Below are positions 27,598-36,943 of a stretch of 64,000 bases of DNA, one piece after another. Position 1 is the stretch's first letter. Each line of letters opens with the position of its first letter. The DNA is from Actinomyces oris (GTDB taxonomy: Bacteria; Actinomycetota; Actinomycetes; Actinomycetales; Actinomycetaceae): positions 1,550,001 through 1,614,000 of the forward strand of contig NZ_CP014232.1 in NCBI RefSeq assembly GCF_001553935.1, read 5' to 3'. A program made the translations under genes and the position numbers. The notes beneath the pieces are model-generated. The model was not told the DNA's origin. It saw nothing but the letters and a program-made list of their open reading frames with translations, and ran no database searches.

Positions 27598-28968
27598 TCA
27601 CGCCTGCTGGGCGGGCGCCGTGGAGTCGGAGGACGCGTCCCGTGGTGGGGCGGCCGGCTCGTCGTCGGCGCCCAGCTGGGCGGCCTCACGCAGGGGAGGT
27701 TGCAGGACGGCGGCCCCCAGGACGATGGGCAGGTAGGCGGGAAGCACCGTCCAGGGCCCCACGAACACGTTCTGCACCACGGTCAGGGCCGCGAAGAACA
27801 GCCAGGGCGTGGCCTTGAGTCGCCCCAGGTCGCGCATCATCGCTGCCAGCGCCATTCCGGCGATGAGCAGCAGCAGGAGGCCGCCCGGGATCGAGGCCGC
27901 CGCCCACATGTCCATGAGACCCGAGTGGAGCTCGATGCGGCCGCCGAACATGAAGTTCTCGACGTACCCGTTGTCCGGGTCGTAGCCCAGGGCGGCCATG
28001 CCTTGCTTGGCCACCCACAGGTCCTCGAAACGGGGCTTGACGCCGGCGCCGTACCCCCAGGGCCGGTTCTGGAACAGGGCCCAGGAGGCTCCCAGCTCGG
28101 GGCGGGCGGACAGCAGCAGCCCCGCCGAGCTCGAGGACTGGGCGATGGTCCGGTTCTGGGCGTCCTCGCCCAGGGTCCCGGACTCCGAGGCCATGACGAC
28201 CCCGGCCATCGCCACGATCCCCACGACCGCCAGGACGAGGATCTGGGAGATCGCCAGGCGCCGGGGAGCGGGCACGTGCCATCGGGCCCAGGACGCCAGG
28301 GCCTGCCAGATGACCGTGCCCAGGATGATGGCCAGGAAGGCCAGGGTGGAGCGTGAGTCGGAGACGAGGAAGACGCCGCTGAGCACCAGCAGGGCCGCGA
28401 TCTGCACCAGCCGGCGCCGGTCGGCGACGAGGCTGAGGACCATGATCGTCACCGCCGCACCGACCCCGAACTTCCACGGGTTGGTGTTGGTCTGCAACAG
28501 GGGTAGCGAGTCCAGGAACATGCCGAAGCCGACTGCCAGGGCCGCGCGTCTTGTTCCCAGCCGGCGTGCCCCCCACACGAAGACGGCCACCGCGCAAGGG
28601 ACGGCCAGCAGGCTCAAGGTGGTGACACGGCGGGCCCAGGCCTCCACGATGAAGCTGTTCTCGGCCAGCAGGGACATGATGTAGGCCGTGCCCGCCGCCA
28701 GGATGGACAGCACGAGCAGCAGCGAGAAGCGGCGCGCCTTGCGCACGGCCGTCCAGGTGATGGGGACCGAGACGAGCGCGACGCAGTCCCCGACGCTCAG
28801 GGCGGCCGTCAGCTCGCGGCGCACACCCACGCAGACCAGCAGGACGACGGCGATCGCCATCTCCAGCCGCCGCCACGTCGTCCCCGGTTCCCGGCCCGTT
28901 CCGGGATCAGTGTCCGACGGCGTTTGCGAGCCCTGGTAGGAGGTGGCCTGCGACCATGTCTGGGCCAC
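27598..28968 (-). CDS. Wzy-like polysaccharide polymerase / O-antigen ligase family protein
   Basis: The protein has 456 residues. The GTG start lies six bases after the Wzz stop. About 10-12 hydrophobic segments surround a large periplasm-side loop (about residues 265-345) that contains SARPELGASWALFQNRPWGY. The glycine and arginine pattern RPWGYGAG, followed by NGYVENFM, resembles the short motif of O-antigen ligase/polymerase family proteins. Such proteins join repeat units at the outer face of the membrane. The order Wzz then Wzy on one transcript is common in glycan loci. This is the first of two polymerase-like genes in the window. Confidence 0.8.
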   Translation of the reverse strand: MAQTWSQATSYQGSQTPSDTDPGTGREPGTTWRRLEMAIAVVLLVCVGVRRELTAALSVGDCVALVSVPITWTAVRKARRFSLLLVLSILAAGTAYIMSLLAENSFIVEAWARRVTTLSLLAVPCAVAVFVWGARRLGTRRAALAVGFGMFLDSLPLLQTNTNPWKFGVGAAVTIMVLSLVADRRRLVQIAALLVLSGVFLVSDSRSTLAFLAIILGTVIWQALASWARWHVPAPRRLAISQILVLAVVGIVAMAGVVMASESGTLGEDAQNRTIAQSSSSAGLLLSARPELGASWALFQNRPWGYGAGVKPRFEDLWVAKQGMAALGYDPDNGYVENFMFGGRIELHSGLMDMWAAASIPGGLLLLLIAGMALAAMMRDLGRLKATPWLFFAALTVVQNVFVGPWTVLPAYLPIVLGAAVLQPPLREAAQLGADDEPAAPPRDASSDSTAPAQQA

Positions 28969-28974
28969 GGCCGG

Positions 28975-29634
28975 TCAGGCGTCTTCCCGAGAGCGACGAC
29001 GCCCAATGATGAGCAGCGGGTCCTCGACCTTGTCCTGCGGGTTCTTCTGACTCAGGAAGTACAGCAGGATCGCCATGATGGCGCCGGCGGCCAGTCCGAT
29101 GGCGGTCCCGATCAGTGCGGTGGACACGGCCGACAGGCTCGAGCGGGAGGAGGGGGTCGTGGGGGAGTCGACCACCTTGAGGGATGCGGTGGTGTTCCCC
29201 GCTTGCCCGGAGCTGGACAGGTCACGGGCCACCGAGTCCAGGGCGCTCAGCTCGGCCTCGGCGATCCTGTGGGCGCGTTCGGGATCCGTGCTGGTGCACC
29301 GGATTTCCACCAGCGTGGTGCCGGTCTTGCTGGTCACCGACACGGACCTGCGCAGCTCGTCCTGGCTGATTCCTGTGTTCTTGGAGACCTCCGCGAAGGT
29401 GCTCTCCGAGGTTCCGATCTCCACCAGCGTCGGCATGACGGAGGTCAGGTAGTTGAAGGTGCTGGGGAGGTTGGCCTCACCGTTCTCCACGTACAGGTTC
29501 GCGTTGGCAGTGGAGGTGTACTGCGCCGGCGTCAACAGGCCGAAGACAGTGCCGATGATGGTGCCCAGCACAACGTGCATGACCACCAGGACTGCGTTCT
29601 TGCGCAGCGCGATGATGAGGGTTTCCGGGTCCAT
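28975..29634 (-). CDS. Wzz/YveK-type chain-length determinant protein
   Basis: The protein has 219 residues. A membrane segment sits at about 15-36 (VLVVMHVVLGTIIGTVFGLL). A periplasmic-type alpha/beta domain follows (PAQYTSTANANLYVENGE, VEIRCTSTDPERAHRIAEAE) with Pro-rich VVDSPTTPSS just before a second membrane segment at about 172-195. The cytoplasmic tail is short with no Walker motif, so this is the membrane half of a polysaccharide co-polymerase without a fused kinase. It controls glycan length together with the adjacent polymerase. Confidence 0.88.
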   Translation of the reverse strand: MDPETLIIALRKNAVLVVMHVVLGTIIGTVFGLLTPAQYTSTANANLYVENGEANLPSTFNYLTSVMPTLVEIGTSESTFAEVSKNTGISQDELRRSVSVTSKTGTTLVEIRCTSTDPERAHRIAEAELSALDSVARDLSSSGQAGNTTASLKVVDSPTTPSSRSSLSAVSTALIGTAIGLAAGAIMAILLYFLSQKNPQDKVEDPLLIIGRRRSREDA

Positions 29635-29876
29635 GGGTTCCGTTTCGGTGATTGCGGGAGCAACAGAATAGCGCGCCGTTTGGGGCGAGAGCCGGGCACG
29701 GGAAGTGAATCACCTCCTTCCCGGGCAGTTCTCAGAACTCGTCGGGGCGTTGGGGCTCGAGGATTGCAGGCACGTGCAGGATGATCGACCGGTCGGGTAG
29801 TGACCAATGCGACGAGCCTCCGCCAGGCGGAGTAGAGCCCACGACGACGCAGGTGTGAACGACTCCGGGGCGGTGC

Positions 29877-30638
29877 TCAGGGCCCGTCGGAGCCCCCGGT
29901 GTGCGAGTCGACCCCCGGCCCCAAAGTGCCCTCGGAGCCGCTGGAGCCCCTGGAGTCGCCTACGGGCCCGGAGTGGAGCGTGGGCTCGGCCTTCAAGCCG
30001 CGCAGGCCGTTCCAGGCGAGGTTGACCATGTGGGCGGCCACCTCCTCCTTACTCATCGAGCGGTTCTCCAACCACCACTGAGCCGGCATCGCCACGATAC
30101 CCACCAGCATCTGGGCGTACAACGGGGCCGTGCGCGGGTCGAGGTCGTGGGCGGCGAACTGCGAGGCGAGGATCCCGGAGACCTCGATGGCGACGTCGGC
30201 CAGCAGCGTCGAGTATGTACCGGCCGCGCGGTCCGAGCCCGCCGAGAGGATGCGGAAACCGTCGGGGGAGTCCTCGATATAGGTCAGCAGGGCCAGGGCG
30301 GCCCGCTCGGCGATCCGAGAGGCCGAGCCGGAGGCGTCGGATCCTCCCTGTGCGTGCCGGTCGGCCTCCGGCGCCGCCGTGGCGTCCGTGGTGGGATCTG
30401 CGATAGCAGAGGAGATCGCGGCCGAGATCGTGGTGATCTCCCGGTCGACGACGACGGCGTACAGGCCCTCCTTGCCGCCGAAGTGCTCGTAGACCACAGG
30501 CTTGGACACCTGGGCGCGGGCCGCCACCTCCTCCACACTCGTGGCGTCGAAGCCGCGCTCGGCGAACAGTCCGCGGGCCACGGCGATGAGCTGTTCGCGC
30601 CGCTCGCTGGCGCTCATGCGGGTGCGTTTGGCGGCCAT
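29877..30638 (-). CDS. TetR-family transcriptional regulator
   Basis: The protein has 253 residues. The N-terminal helix-turn-helix is typical: RREQLIAVARGLFAERGFDA, TSVEEVAARAQVSKPVVYEH, FGGKEGLY. The C-terminal ligand domain has an Ala/Gly/Ser-rich insert around 90-110 and a disordered Gly/Ser tail of about 35 residues. The stop of the acyltransferase gene lies four bases upstream of its ATG, so the two are co-transcribed. It may regulate that acyltransferase. The inducer is unknown. Confidence 0.9.
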   Translation of the reverse strand: MAAKRTRMSASERREQLIAVARGLFAERGFDATSVEEVAARAQVSKPVVYEHFGGKEGLYAVVVDREITTISAAISSAIADPTTDATAAPEADRHAQGGSDASGSASRIAERAALALLTYIEDSPDGFRILSAGSDRAAGTYSTLLADVAIEVSGILASQFAAHDLDPRTAPLYAQMLVGIVAMPAQWWLENRSMSKEEVAAHMVNLAWNGLRGLKAEPTLHSGPVGDSRGSSGSEGTLGPGVDSHTGGSDGP

Positions 30639-30642
30639 GGCC

Positions 30643-31863
30643 CTAGACCCCGCTGCTGCGGTCGGCCGGCCGGGCGGAGCGACGGCGCTGGGACCACTGG
30701 GCGAAGCGCGCCGAGGCCAGGGCCCCGGTGCGGCGGGCCAGCCGGTGGCTGGGGGCCTCGATGTAGCGCTGGAACCTCCAGGTCAGCGGCGCCGAGACCA
30801 CCGGCGCCAGGATGAGCACCCACCACGGCGAGATCGAGTGCGTCAGCAGCCGCAGCGAGACCACGACCGGCTCGTGCACCAGATAGAGGGAGAAGGACAT
30901 GAGCCCCAGGTACTGCACGGTGCGCGAGCGCAGCAGGCCGCGCAGCGCCCCGGCCCGCACCACGAGGTGGACCAGGTAGGCCGCCGCCGCCAGGGTGACT
31001 GCGTTGGCCAGGCGCTGGGCTGTGTGGCTCTCCATCCCCGGCCACCAGGCCAGGGTGATGAGCAGCAGGCACACCAGGGCCTGCGCCGTCGCCCAGGGTC
31101 GGGGACGCTCGGGCACCGGGGCGGGGTTGTGCCCCCAGGCCCAGCCCATGACCGCACCGATGGTGAAGACCGGCAGGTAGCTGCCCGAGCCGGGGCTGGC
31201 GGTGATGACGGGCACCGCCAGGGCCGCCACCACCGGCAGCCAGGAGATCCGCCAGCGGGCGCACAGGGCCACCCCGAGGATCATCAGGGGCAGCACGAAG
31301 GAGAAGATCGCCTCGGCGTGCAAGGACCACAGGACGGTGTTGCGGTAGGCGTGCTTGGGGATGAGCAGGTACTCCATGAGCATCTGGCGCGCCCCGAGCC
31401 CCACAGGGTGGGTGACGGTCATCCAGTGCCCCAGCGCCGGATCCTCCGAGCGCGGCACGAGCAGCATCGCGATGACTGCGAAGGTGGTGGAGGCCGCCGC
31501 CGGCAGCCACAGGCGCACGAAGCGCCTAGGGGCGTAGTCGACCCAGTCGAAGCGCCGCCCCTGGGCGTGGCGGCGGGCCACCGGGTAGGTCAGGGCCACG
31601 CCGGACAGGACGAAGAAGATGAGGACGGCCTCGTGGCCCGCCCACAGCAGGTGGAGGGGGCTCTGGGTGAGGATCCGGTTGAAGGTGCCGGTGGGGACGG
31701 TGCCGGGCCGCGCCCCGACCTCCGCCAGCGCGGGGACGGTCTCCAGGGCGTGGTGGATGAGCACGACGACGGCGGCCAGCCCGCGCAGCCCGTCGAGCTC
31801 GATGAGTCGCACCGCTGCCGGCTTGCCGGAGGAGGGAGGGGGAGCGGAGGGGGAACTGGACAT
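30643..31863 (-). CDS. Acyltransferase 3 family membrane protein
   Basis: The protein has 406 residues. It begins after a Pro/Ser-rich leader with RLIELDGLRGLAAVVVLIHH, the signature Arg and His of acyltransferase 3 proteins. FFVLSGVALTYPVARR and FVRLWLPA are the expected second and third conserved segments. About ten membrane segments follow and YLGLMSFSLYLVHEPVVV is the late conserved block. These integral membrane enzymes O-acetylate or otherwise acylate sugars of surface glycans. It lies next to the Wzy/Wzz genes and upstream of the TetR gene. The start at 31863 follows a G-rich stretch; an upstream extension is possible but reads as low-complexity. Confidence 0.88.
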   Translation of the reverse strand: MSSSPSAPPPSSGKPAAVRLIELDGLRGLAAVVVLIHHALETVPALAEVGARPGTVPTGTFNRILTQSPLHLLWAGHEAVLIFFVLSGVALTYPVARRHAQGRRFDWVDYAPRRFVRLWLPAAASTTFAVIAMLLVPRSEDPALGHWMTVTHPVGLGARQMLMEYLLIPKHAYRNTVLWSLHAEAIFSFVLPLMILGVALCARWRISWLPVVAALAVPVITASPGSGSYLPVFTIGAVMGWAWGHNPAPVPERPRPWATAQALVCLLLITLAWWPGMESHTAQRLANAVTLAAAAYLVHLVVRAGALRGLLRSRTVQYLGLMSFSLYLVHEPVVVSLRLLTHSISPWWVLILAPVVSAPLTWRFQRYIEAPSHRLARRTGALASARFAQWSQRRRSARPADRSSGV

Positions 31864-32096
31864 GCCCCCATCCTGCCCTGTCCTCCCGGCCGACCGCGAA
31901 GTCCGAGGAGTGTGGCATGCGCCCCGCTCGGGCGGGAGGCTCGGTGCCAGGTCCGGTCCTGGAGGCGACCAGGACGCAACCGTGCGCGACCGGGGCGCGC
32001 TGAACCGCCGCGTAAGGTGCCGAGCGCGACCGGGACATGAGAGACTGTCCCGGCGTCTCGCCCCTCGCCGTTGGGCTCGGGCCGGGATGTGTCCTT

Positions 32097-32168
32097 TCCG
32101 CCCTGGTGTAGCGGCAGCACGCAGGCCTTTGGAGCCTTGAGGCCCGGGTTCGAATCCTGGGGGCGGAG
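32097..32168 (+). tRNA. tRNA-Gln (anticodon TTG)
   Basis: The acceptor stem TCCGCCC pairs with GGGCGGA. The D arm contains GTGTAGCGGCAGCAC. The anticodon loop CTTTGGA places TTG at positions 34-36, reading CAA. The T arm CCGGG-TTCGAAT-CCTGG is canonical. The lowest anticodon-stem pair is a C-T mismatch. CCA is not encoded. A tRNA-Gln beside glmU is also known in mycobacteria. Confidence 0.93.
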
Positions 32169-32360
32169 CGGCGTAGCATGAGCGGCGTTGGGGTTCCCTC
32201 GCTCTCACGCCCGACGACGGTCACCCGGCCGCCGGCGGTATACGCGCCAACCGTCCATCCGTACCTGATTTCAGAAACCGTTGGAGTCCGTCCCCGGCCT
32301 CCGCCCGGTCGCGGCCGGAGACGTCGGGAGCCCGGGCGCGAACCTGTGAGAAGAGGACAC

Positions 32361-33353
32361 GTGACGCCAACCGCACCCGCCGCCGTCATCGTCATGGCCG
32401 CAGGCAAGGGAACTCGTATGCGATCGGTCACCCCCAAGGTCCTGCACCGGATCGGCGGTCGCAGCCTGGTGGACCACGCCGTCACCGCGGCCAGGGGGCT
32501 GGAGCCCCAGCACCTCGTCGTCGTCGTACGCCACGAGCGCGACGCCGTCATCGCCCATCTCGCCGAGGTCGCCCCCGACGCCGTCCCGGCCGACCAGGAC
32601 GAGGTCCCCGGCACCGGGCGGGCCGTCGCCTGCGGGCTGGCCGCCCTGCCCGAGGACCTCACCGGGCCCGTCGTCGTCACCAGCGGGGACGTCCCGCTGC
32701 TGGACACCGCCACCCTGAAGGATCTCCTGGCTCAGCACCATGAGCGAGGGGATGCCGTCACCCTGCTGACCACCGAGCTCGAGGACCCCACCGGCTACGG
32801 GCGCGTCGTGCGCGAGGCCGACGGCACGGTCTCGGCCGTCGTCGAGCAGCGCGACGCCAGCGAGGCCCAGCGCGCGATCCGCGAGATCAACGCCGGCGTC
32901 TACGTCTTCGACGCCGCCCACCTGCGTACCGCTCTGGCGACCCTGGGCACGGACAACGACCAGGGCGAGGTCTACCTCACCGACGTCGTCGCCCACGCCC
33001 ACCGGGCCGGGCGGTCCACCAGCGCGCTGGTCGCCACCGACCACTGGCTCGTCGAGGGCTGCAACGACCGTGCCCAGCTCGCTGAACTCGGCGCCGAGCT
33101 CAACCGCCGCGTCCTGGCCGACTGGATGGCCCAGGGCGTCGGCGTCGTCGACCCCTCCTCCACCTGGGTGGACGTCACCGCCGAGCTCGCCCAGGACGTC
33201 ACCCTCGAGCAGGGCGTCCTCGTGCGCGGAAGCACCCGGATCGGCCAGGGCGCCCGCGTGGGCGCCTACGCGATCCTCACCGACGCCGTCATCCCGGCCG
33301 GCTGCGTCGTGGCCCCCTTCAGCCAGCTCGACGCCGACGCCGCCCAGGCCTGA
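32361..33353 (+). CDS. glmU: GlmU-type N-acetylglucosamine-1-phosphate uridyltransferase, lacking most of the acetyltransferase domain
   Basis: The protein has 330 residues; bifunctional GlmU is usually 450-490. The GTG start follows AAGAGGA. The nucleotidyltransferase signature VIVMAAGKGTRMRS is followed by PKVLHRIGGRSLVDH, VTSGDVPLL, NAGVYVFDAAHL and DNDQGEVYLTDVVAHA. Only a stub of left-handed beta-helix remains (SSTWVDVTAELAQDVTLEQG to GAYAILTDAVI), and the protein ends before the catalytic His and acyl-CoA site of the acetyltransferase. It should make UDP-GlcNAc from UTP and GlcNAc-1-P. Acetylation of GlcN-1-P must then come from another enzyme. The stop codon is followed by prs in the usual order. 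Confidence 0.85.
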   Translation: MTPTAPAAVIVMAAGKGTRMRSVTPKVLHRIGGRSLVDHAVTAARGLEPQHLVVVVRHERDAVIAHLAEVAPDAVPADQDEVPGTGRAVACGLAALPEDLTGPVVVTSGDVPLLDTATLKDLLAQHHERGDAVTLLTTELEDPTGYGRVVREADGTVSAVVEQRDASEAQRAIREINAGVYVFDAAHLRTALATLGTDNDQGEVYLTDVVAHAHRAGRSTSALVATDHWLVEGCNDRAQLAELGAELNRRVLADWMAQGVGVVDPSSTWVDVTAELAQDVTLEQGVLVRGSTRIGQGARVGAYAILTDAVIPAGCVVAPFSQLDADAAQA

Positions 33354-33490
33354 CGCATGAGCGCACCGCAGCTTCGGCCCCGACCGGTGAGGCCGTCGTG
33401 GCTCTGCCGGCCGAAGCGATCACTGACCTTCACCTCCGTCTCCAACAGTCACATCGAGGGCCGCACCGGCCGTGAGAAGGGAACCACGTC

Positions 33491-34483
33491 ATGACGGGCA
33501 TCATTACCAAGGGTGAGAAACGGCTGGTCGTTGTCTCCGGACGCGCCCATCCCGAGCTCGCCCAGGACGTGGCCAGCGAGCTCGGCACCGAGGTGCTGTC
33601 CTCCACGGCCTACGACTTCGCCAACGGGGAGACCTATGTCCGTTTCAACGAGTCGGTGCGCGGCTGCGACGTGTTCGTCGTCCAGTCCCACGGCGACCGC
33701 GTCAACGACTGGCTCATGGAGCAGCTCATCATGGTTGACGCCCTCAAGCGCGCCTCCGCCAAGCGCATCACCGTGGTGGCCCCCTTCTTCCCCTACGCCC
33801 GTCAGGACAAGAAGCACCTGGGGCGCGAGCCCATCAGCGCCCGCCTTGTGGCCGACCTCTACAAGACTGCCGGCGCCGACCGCCTCATGAGCGTGGACCT
33901 GCACACCTCCCAGGAGCAGGGCTTCTTCGACGGACCCTGGGACCACCTGTGGGCCCAGCCGGTGCTCGTGGACTACGTGCGCACCCGCGTCGACCCCGGC
34001 AACGCCGCCGTCGTCTCCCCCGACGCCGGCCGTATCCGGGTGGCCGAGCGCTGGGCCAACCAGCTCGGCGGCACCCCGCTGGCCTTCGTCCACAAGACCC
34101 GGGACGTCACCCGCCCCAACGAGTCGGTGGCCAACCGTGTCGTCGGCGACGTCGAGGGGCGCTCCTGCGTCCTGGTCGACGACATGATCGACACCGGCGG
34201 CACCATCGCCAAGGCCGTCCAGGTGCTCCTGGACTCCGGGGCCAAGGACGTCATCGTCGCCGCGACCCACGGGGTGCTCTCCGGGCCGGCCGTGGACCGG
34301 CTCTCCACCTGCGGGGCCCGCGAGGTCATCGTCACCGACACCCTGCCGATCCCCGCCGGCAAGCGCTTTGACCAGCTGACCATTCTGCCGATTGCGCCGT
34401 TGCTGGCCCGGGCCATCAAGGCGGTGTTCGACGACGGCTCGGTGGCCTCCCTCTTCGACACCGTCGGCGTCGCCGGCGCCTGA
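33491..34483 (+). CDS. prs: Ribose-phosphate pyrophosphokinase
   Basis: The protein has 330 residues, usual for the family. FANGETYVRF and FFPYARQDKKHLGREPISAR are the ATP-binding and flexible-loop segments. SVDLHTSQEQGFFDGP carries the catalytic His region. VVSPDAGRIRVAERWA and VLVDDMIDTGGTIAKA form the ribose-5-phosphate/PRPP loop. The enzyme makes PRPP from ribose-5-phosphate and ATP for nucleotide, His and Trp synthesis. It follows glmU as in many actinobacteria. In mycobacteria, rplY and pth lie nearby; here a glycan module and mfd come next. Confidence 0.96.
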   Translation: MTGIITKGEKRLVVVSGRAHPELAQDVASELGTEVLSSTAYDFANGETYVRFNESVRGCDVFVVQSHGDRVNDWLMEQLIMVDALKRASAKRITVVAPFFPYARQDKKHLGREPISARLVADLYKTAGADRLMSVDLHTSQEQGFFDGPWDHLWAQPVLVDYVRTRVDPGNAAVVSPDAGRIRVAERWANQLGGTPLAFVHKTRDVTRPNESVANRVVGDVEGRSCVLVDDMIDTGGTIAKAVQVLLDSGAKDVIVAATHGVLSGPAVDRLSTCGAREVIVTDTLPIPAGKRFDQLTILPIAPLLARAIKAVFDDGSVASLFDTVGVAGA

Positions 34484-34490
34484 GGCCGGA

Positions 34491-34511
34491 GGGCCTGCTC
34501 CTCGCAGGACC
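34491..34511 (+). terminator. Possible short hairpin after prs
   Basis: GGGCCTGC and GCAGGACCC can pair around TCCTC with one bulge, a few bases after the stop codon. The stem is short, so this is tentative. Confidence 0.4.
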
Positions 34512-34900
34512 CCCATAGCCACCGCGCGCTAGTTCCGGCCTTCACTCTCCCGACCTCGCTGGGCCCCGTACCGGGGTCCGGCGAGGGCGTCTGTCATGGG
34601 GCGGGCTCCCCATGACGGCGAGTCGCGCTCAGGGCGTGGAGCACTCTTCAGGTAACGATTATGTTGCAATCCGACCTCACGGTCGCGTAGCGTGGTGCCG
34701 TCATGGATTTGTGACCTTTTCGTTCTCTCTTCGTGCTCTGCATGAGTGGACACGCTCCCTGAAGCAACACGCACTACCAGTTAAATTAATCGTTATCACA
34801 GACATTCGACCGGCGACTCACGTGGGCCTCATTCGCTCTGATGTCAATGGTGTGCCGTGATCCCCCTGCGCGTTGCTCGCCATATGTACCGGAGGTTTCC
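34512..34900. other. Intergenic region upstream of the third beta-propeller gene
   Basis: These 389 bases become clearly AT-richer toward the right (ACCAGTTAAATTAATCG near 34780), typical of a regulatory region next to acquired genes. TTGCAA at 34664 and TAGCGT at 34688 are 18 bases apart and could form a promoter, which would leave a leader of about 200 bases. A CGTTATC motif near 34788 resembles the one upstream of the first propeller. No coding sequence is supported. Confidence 0.35.
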
Positions 34901-36823
34901 GTGCGTCGTCTCTCCACCATCCCTCGTCTCGCCATCATCCTGTCCCTCCTGCCGCTGCTGCTCGCCTCGATGGTCGTCCTGACCCCCGCCGCGCCGGTGG
35001 CCATGGCTCAGGAGGCCGACGCCGATGGGAAGGACCAGGGCGACGGCTCGGACAACGTCGGTGACGACGAGGGCCCCGCCGCTGCAGGCGCCGACCCCTC
35101 CGGCCAGTCCTCTCGTGAGCCCGTGTACACGGCGGCACCCCTGCCCACGGTGCAGATCGACGGCGTCGCCTGGGGGCAGCTCGTCGTCGGCGACGTGGTC
35201 TACGTCGTCGGCAGCTTCGACAACGCCCGCCCGGCCGGCGCTCCCAAGAAGCAGCAGCAGGTCGCGCGCTCCAACATCCTGGCCTATGACCTCAACACCG
35301 GGAAACTCATCGAGGACTTCGCCCCCACCCTTAACGGGCCAGGACGCAGCCTGGCTCTCTCCCAGGACGGCAAGACCCTTTACGTGGCCGGGGAGTTCGA
35401 CCAGGTTAACGGCGAGTGGCACAGCCGCTTGGCGGCCTTCGACCTCACTCAGGGGCACGGAACCCTCATCTCCTCCTTCAAGCCCATGTTCAACACGACC
35501 GTCAAGGACATCGCGGTCGCCGGCGACACCCTCTACGCCGGGGGCTACTTCACCAAGGTGAACGGTCAGCCGCGCGTCAGGGTGGCCGCCCTCAAGGCCT
35601 CCACCGGCCAGCTGCTGAACTGGACCGCCTCCGCGGAGGGGCCCAATGCCCAGGTGTACGCGATCGAGGTCTCCCCGGACCACTCCAAGGTCGTCATCGG
35701 CGGCTCCTTCTCCTCGGTCAACGGCTCGAGCAAACCCGGCTACGGGATGGCGCTCCTGAGCGCCTCCACCGGCGAGGTGCTGCCCATGCCCGTCAATGAC
35801 ATCGTGCGCACAGCCGGAGAGAAGGCCGCCATCTTCGACATCGCCGTCGACGACGACGGTTTCTACGGCACCGCCTACTCCGCCGTCGGACGCCTTGACG
35901 AGGCCAACCTTGAGGGGAGCTTCAGGGCGGACTGGGACGGCAACCTCGTCTGGCTCGAGCCCTGCCACGGTGACACTTACGGGATCGCCCCGACCAAGGA
36001 CACCGTCTACACGGTGGGGCACGCCCACTCCTGCGAGACCATCTACGGGTTCCCCAATATGCCCGAGGTTCGCAAGGACGGTCCGCACCCCCTGTATGTG
36101 CGGGCCATGGCCTTCACCAACAGCCCCGATATCACCATCCGCCACCAGGGGGTGGTCGACGGGTACCAGGACTGGTCGACGTCGGGCTACAAGAGCCCCA
36201 CGATCATCGGCTGGTACCCGGACCTGGAGGCGGGCAAGTACACGGGTATGTCCCAGGCCGCCTACAAGGTGGACGTCACCGACTCCTACGTCCTCATGGT
36301 GGGTGAGTTCGTCGAGGCCAACGGCACGACCCAGCAGGGGATCGTGCGCTACCCCAAACGTGCGGGCCAGCCCACGCTGCCCCCCGAGGGCAAGGCCGAG
36401 ACCCTGGCCGCCAAGGCGGAGGTGACGGCCCCGGGCTCGGTGAAGGTGGGGTTCAAAGCCACCTGGGACCGCGACGACCCGACCCTGACCTACAGCCTCT
36501 ACCGGGATGACGAGACCACGCCGGTGGCCACTGAGAAGATCGGCGACACCCGCTGGGCTCTCATGAACCACAGCCTGGAGGACACCACCTGCGCGCCTGG
36601 TGATCACACCTACCGCCTGGTGGTCTCCGACCCCAGCGGCAACACCATCACCGCCCAGATCCCCAGTGTCACGGTCCCCCAGACGGCGCAGAACAACAAG
36701 GAGAAGGGCAAGAAGGCGCAGCCCGCCGCTGAGGCGAAGGACGCCGCCAAGGACGCGGACCAGGGCGGCAACCAGCAGGACGCCGATGAGGACCAGGCCG
36801 CCGATGAGGAGGACGACAACTAA
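34901..36823 (+). CDS. Secreted beta-propeller and Fn3-like protein with acidic tail (paralogue 3)
   Basis: The protein has 640 residues. GTG at 34901 follows GGAGG at a five-base spacing. A Sec signal peptide ends near VAMAQE (about residue 36), followed by an acidic Asp/Gly linker. Propeller blades span about 80-480 (SQDGKTLYVAGEFDQVN, GDTLYAGGYFTKVNGQPRVR). At residue 355 the shared segment reads CHGDTYGIAPTKDTVY, followed by HAHSCETIYGFP. An Fn3-like module (about 500-610, FKATWDRDDPTLTYSLYRDD) is very close to that of the second paralogue. The last 45 residues are Lys/Ala then Asp/Glu-rich (DEDQAADEEDDN). No sorting signal. It opens a module with a Wzz protein and a Wzy-like polymerase between prs and mfd. 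Confidence 0.86.
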   Translation: MRRLSTIPRLAIILSLLPLLLASMVVLTPAAPVAMAQEADADGKDQGDGSDNVGDDEGPAAAGADPSGQSSREPVYTAAPLPTVQIDGVAWGQLVVGDVVYVVGSFDNARPAGAPKKQQQVARSNILAYDLNTGKLIEDFAPTLNGPGRSLALSQDGKTLYVAGEFDQVNGEWHSRLAAFDLTQGHGTLISSFKPMFNTTVKDIAVAGDTLYAGGYFTKVNGQPRVRVAALKASTGQLLNWTASAEGPNAQVYAIEVSPDHSKVVIGGSFSSVNGSSKPGYGMALLSASTGEVLPMPVNDIVRTAGEKAAIFDIAVDDDGFYGTAYSAVGRLDEANLEGSFRADWDGNLVWLEPCHGDTYGIAPTKDTVYTVGHAHSCETIYGFPNMPEVRKDGPHPLYVRAMAFTNSPDITIRHQGVVDGYQDWSTSGYKSPTIIGWYPDLEAGKYTGMSQAAYKVDVTDSYVLMVGEFVEANGTTQQGIVRYPKRAGQPTLPPEGKAETLAAKAEVTAPGSVKVGFKATWDRDDPTLTYSLYRDDETTPVATEKIGDTRWALMNHSLEDTTCAPGDHTYRLVVSDPSGNTITAQIPSVTVPQTAQNNKEKGKKAQPAAEAKDAAKDADQGGNQQDADEDQAADEEDDN

Positions 36824-36885
36824 GCGGCTCGGGGCGCCGCGGGTTCCTGGGCTGGGACCTGCCTAGCTGGCTCGGTGCAGACATG

Positions 36886-36921
36886 AAGGGCGGGTCCGAT
36901 GCTTGCATCGGACCCGCCCTT
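36886..36921. terminator. Perfect bidirectional hairpin between propeller 3 and Wzz genes
   Basis: A perfect 16-bp stem (AAGGGCGGGTCCGATG with its complement) encloses the loop CTTG. It separates convergent genes and starts with AA and ends with TT on each strand. Confidence 0.9.
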
Positions 36922-36943
36922 GACGCTGGTGCCGGCAGCCGGC

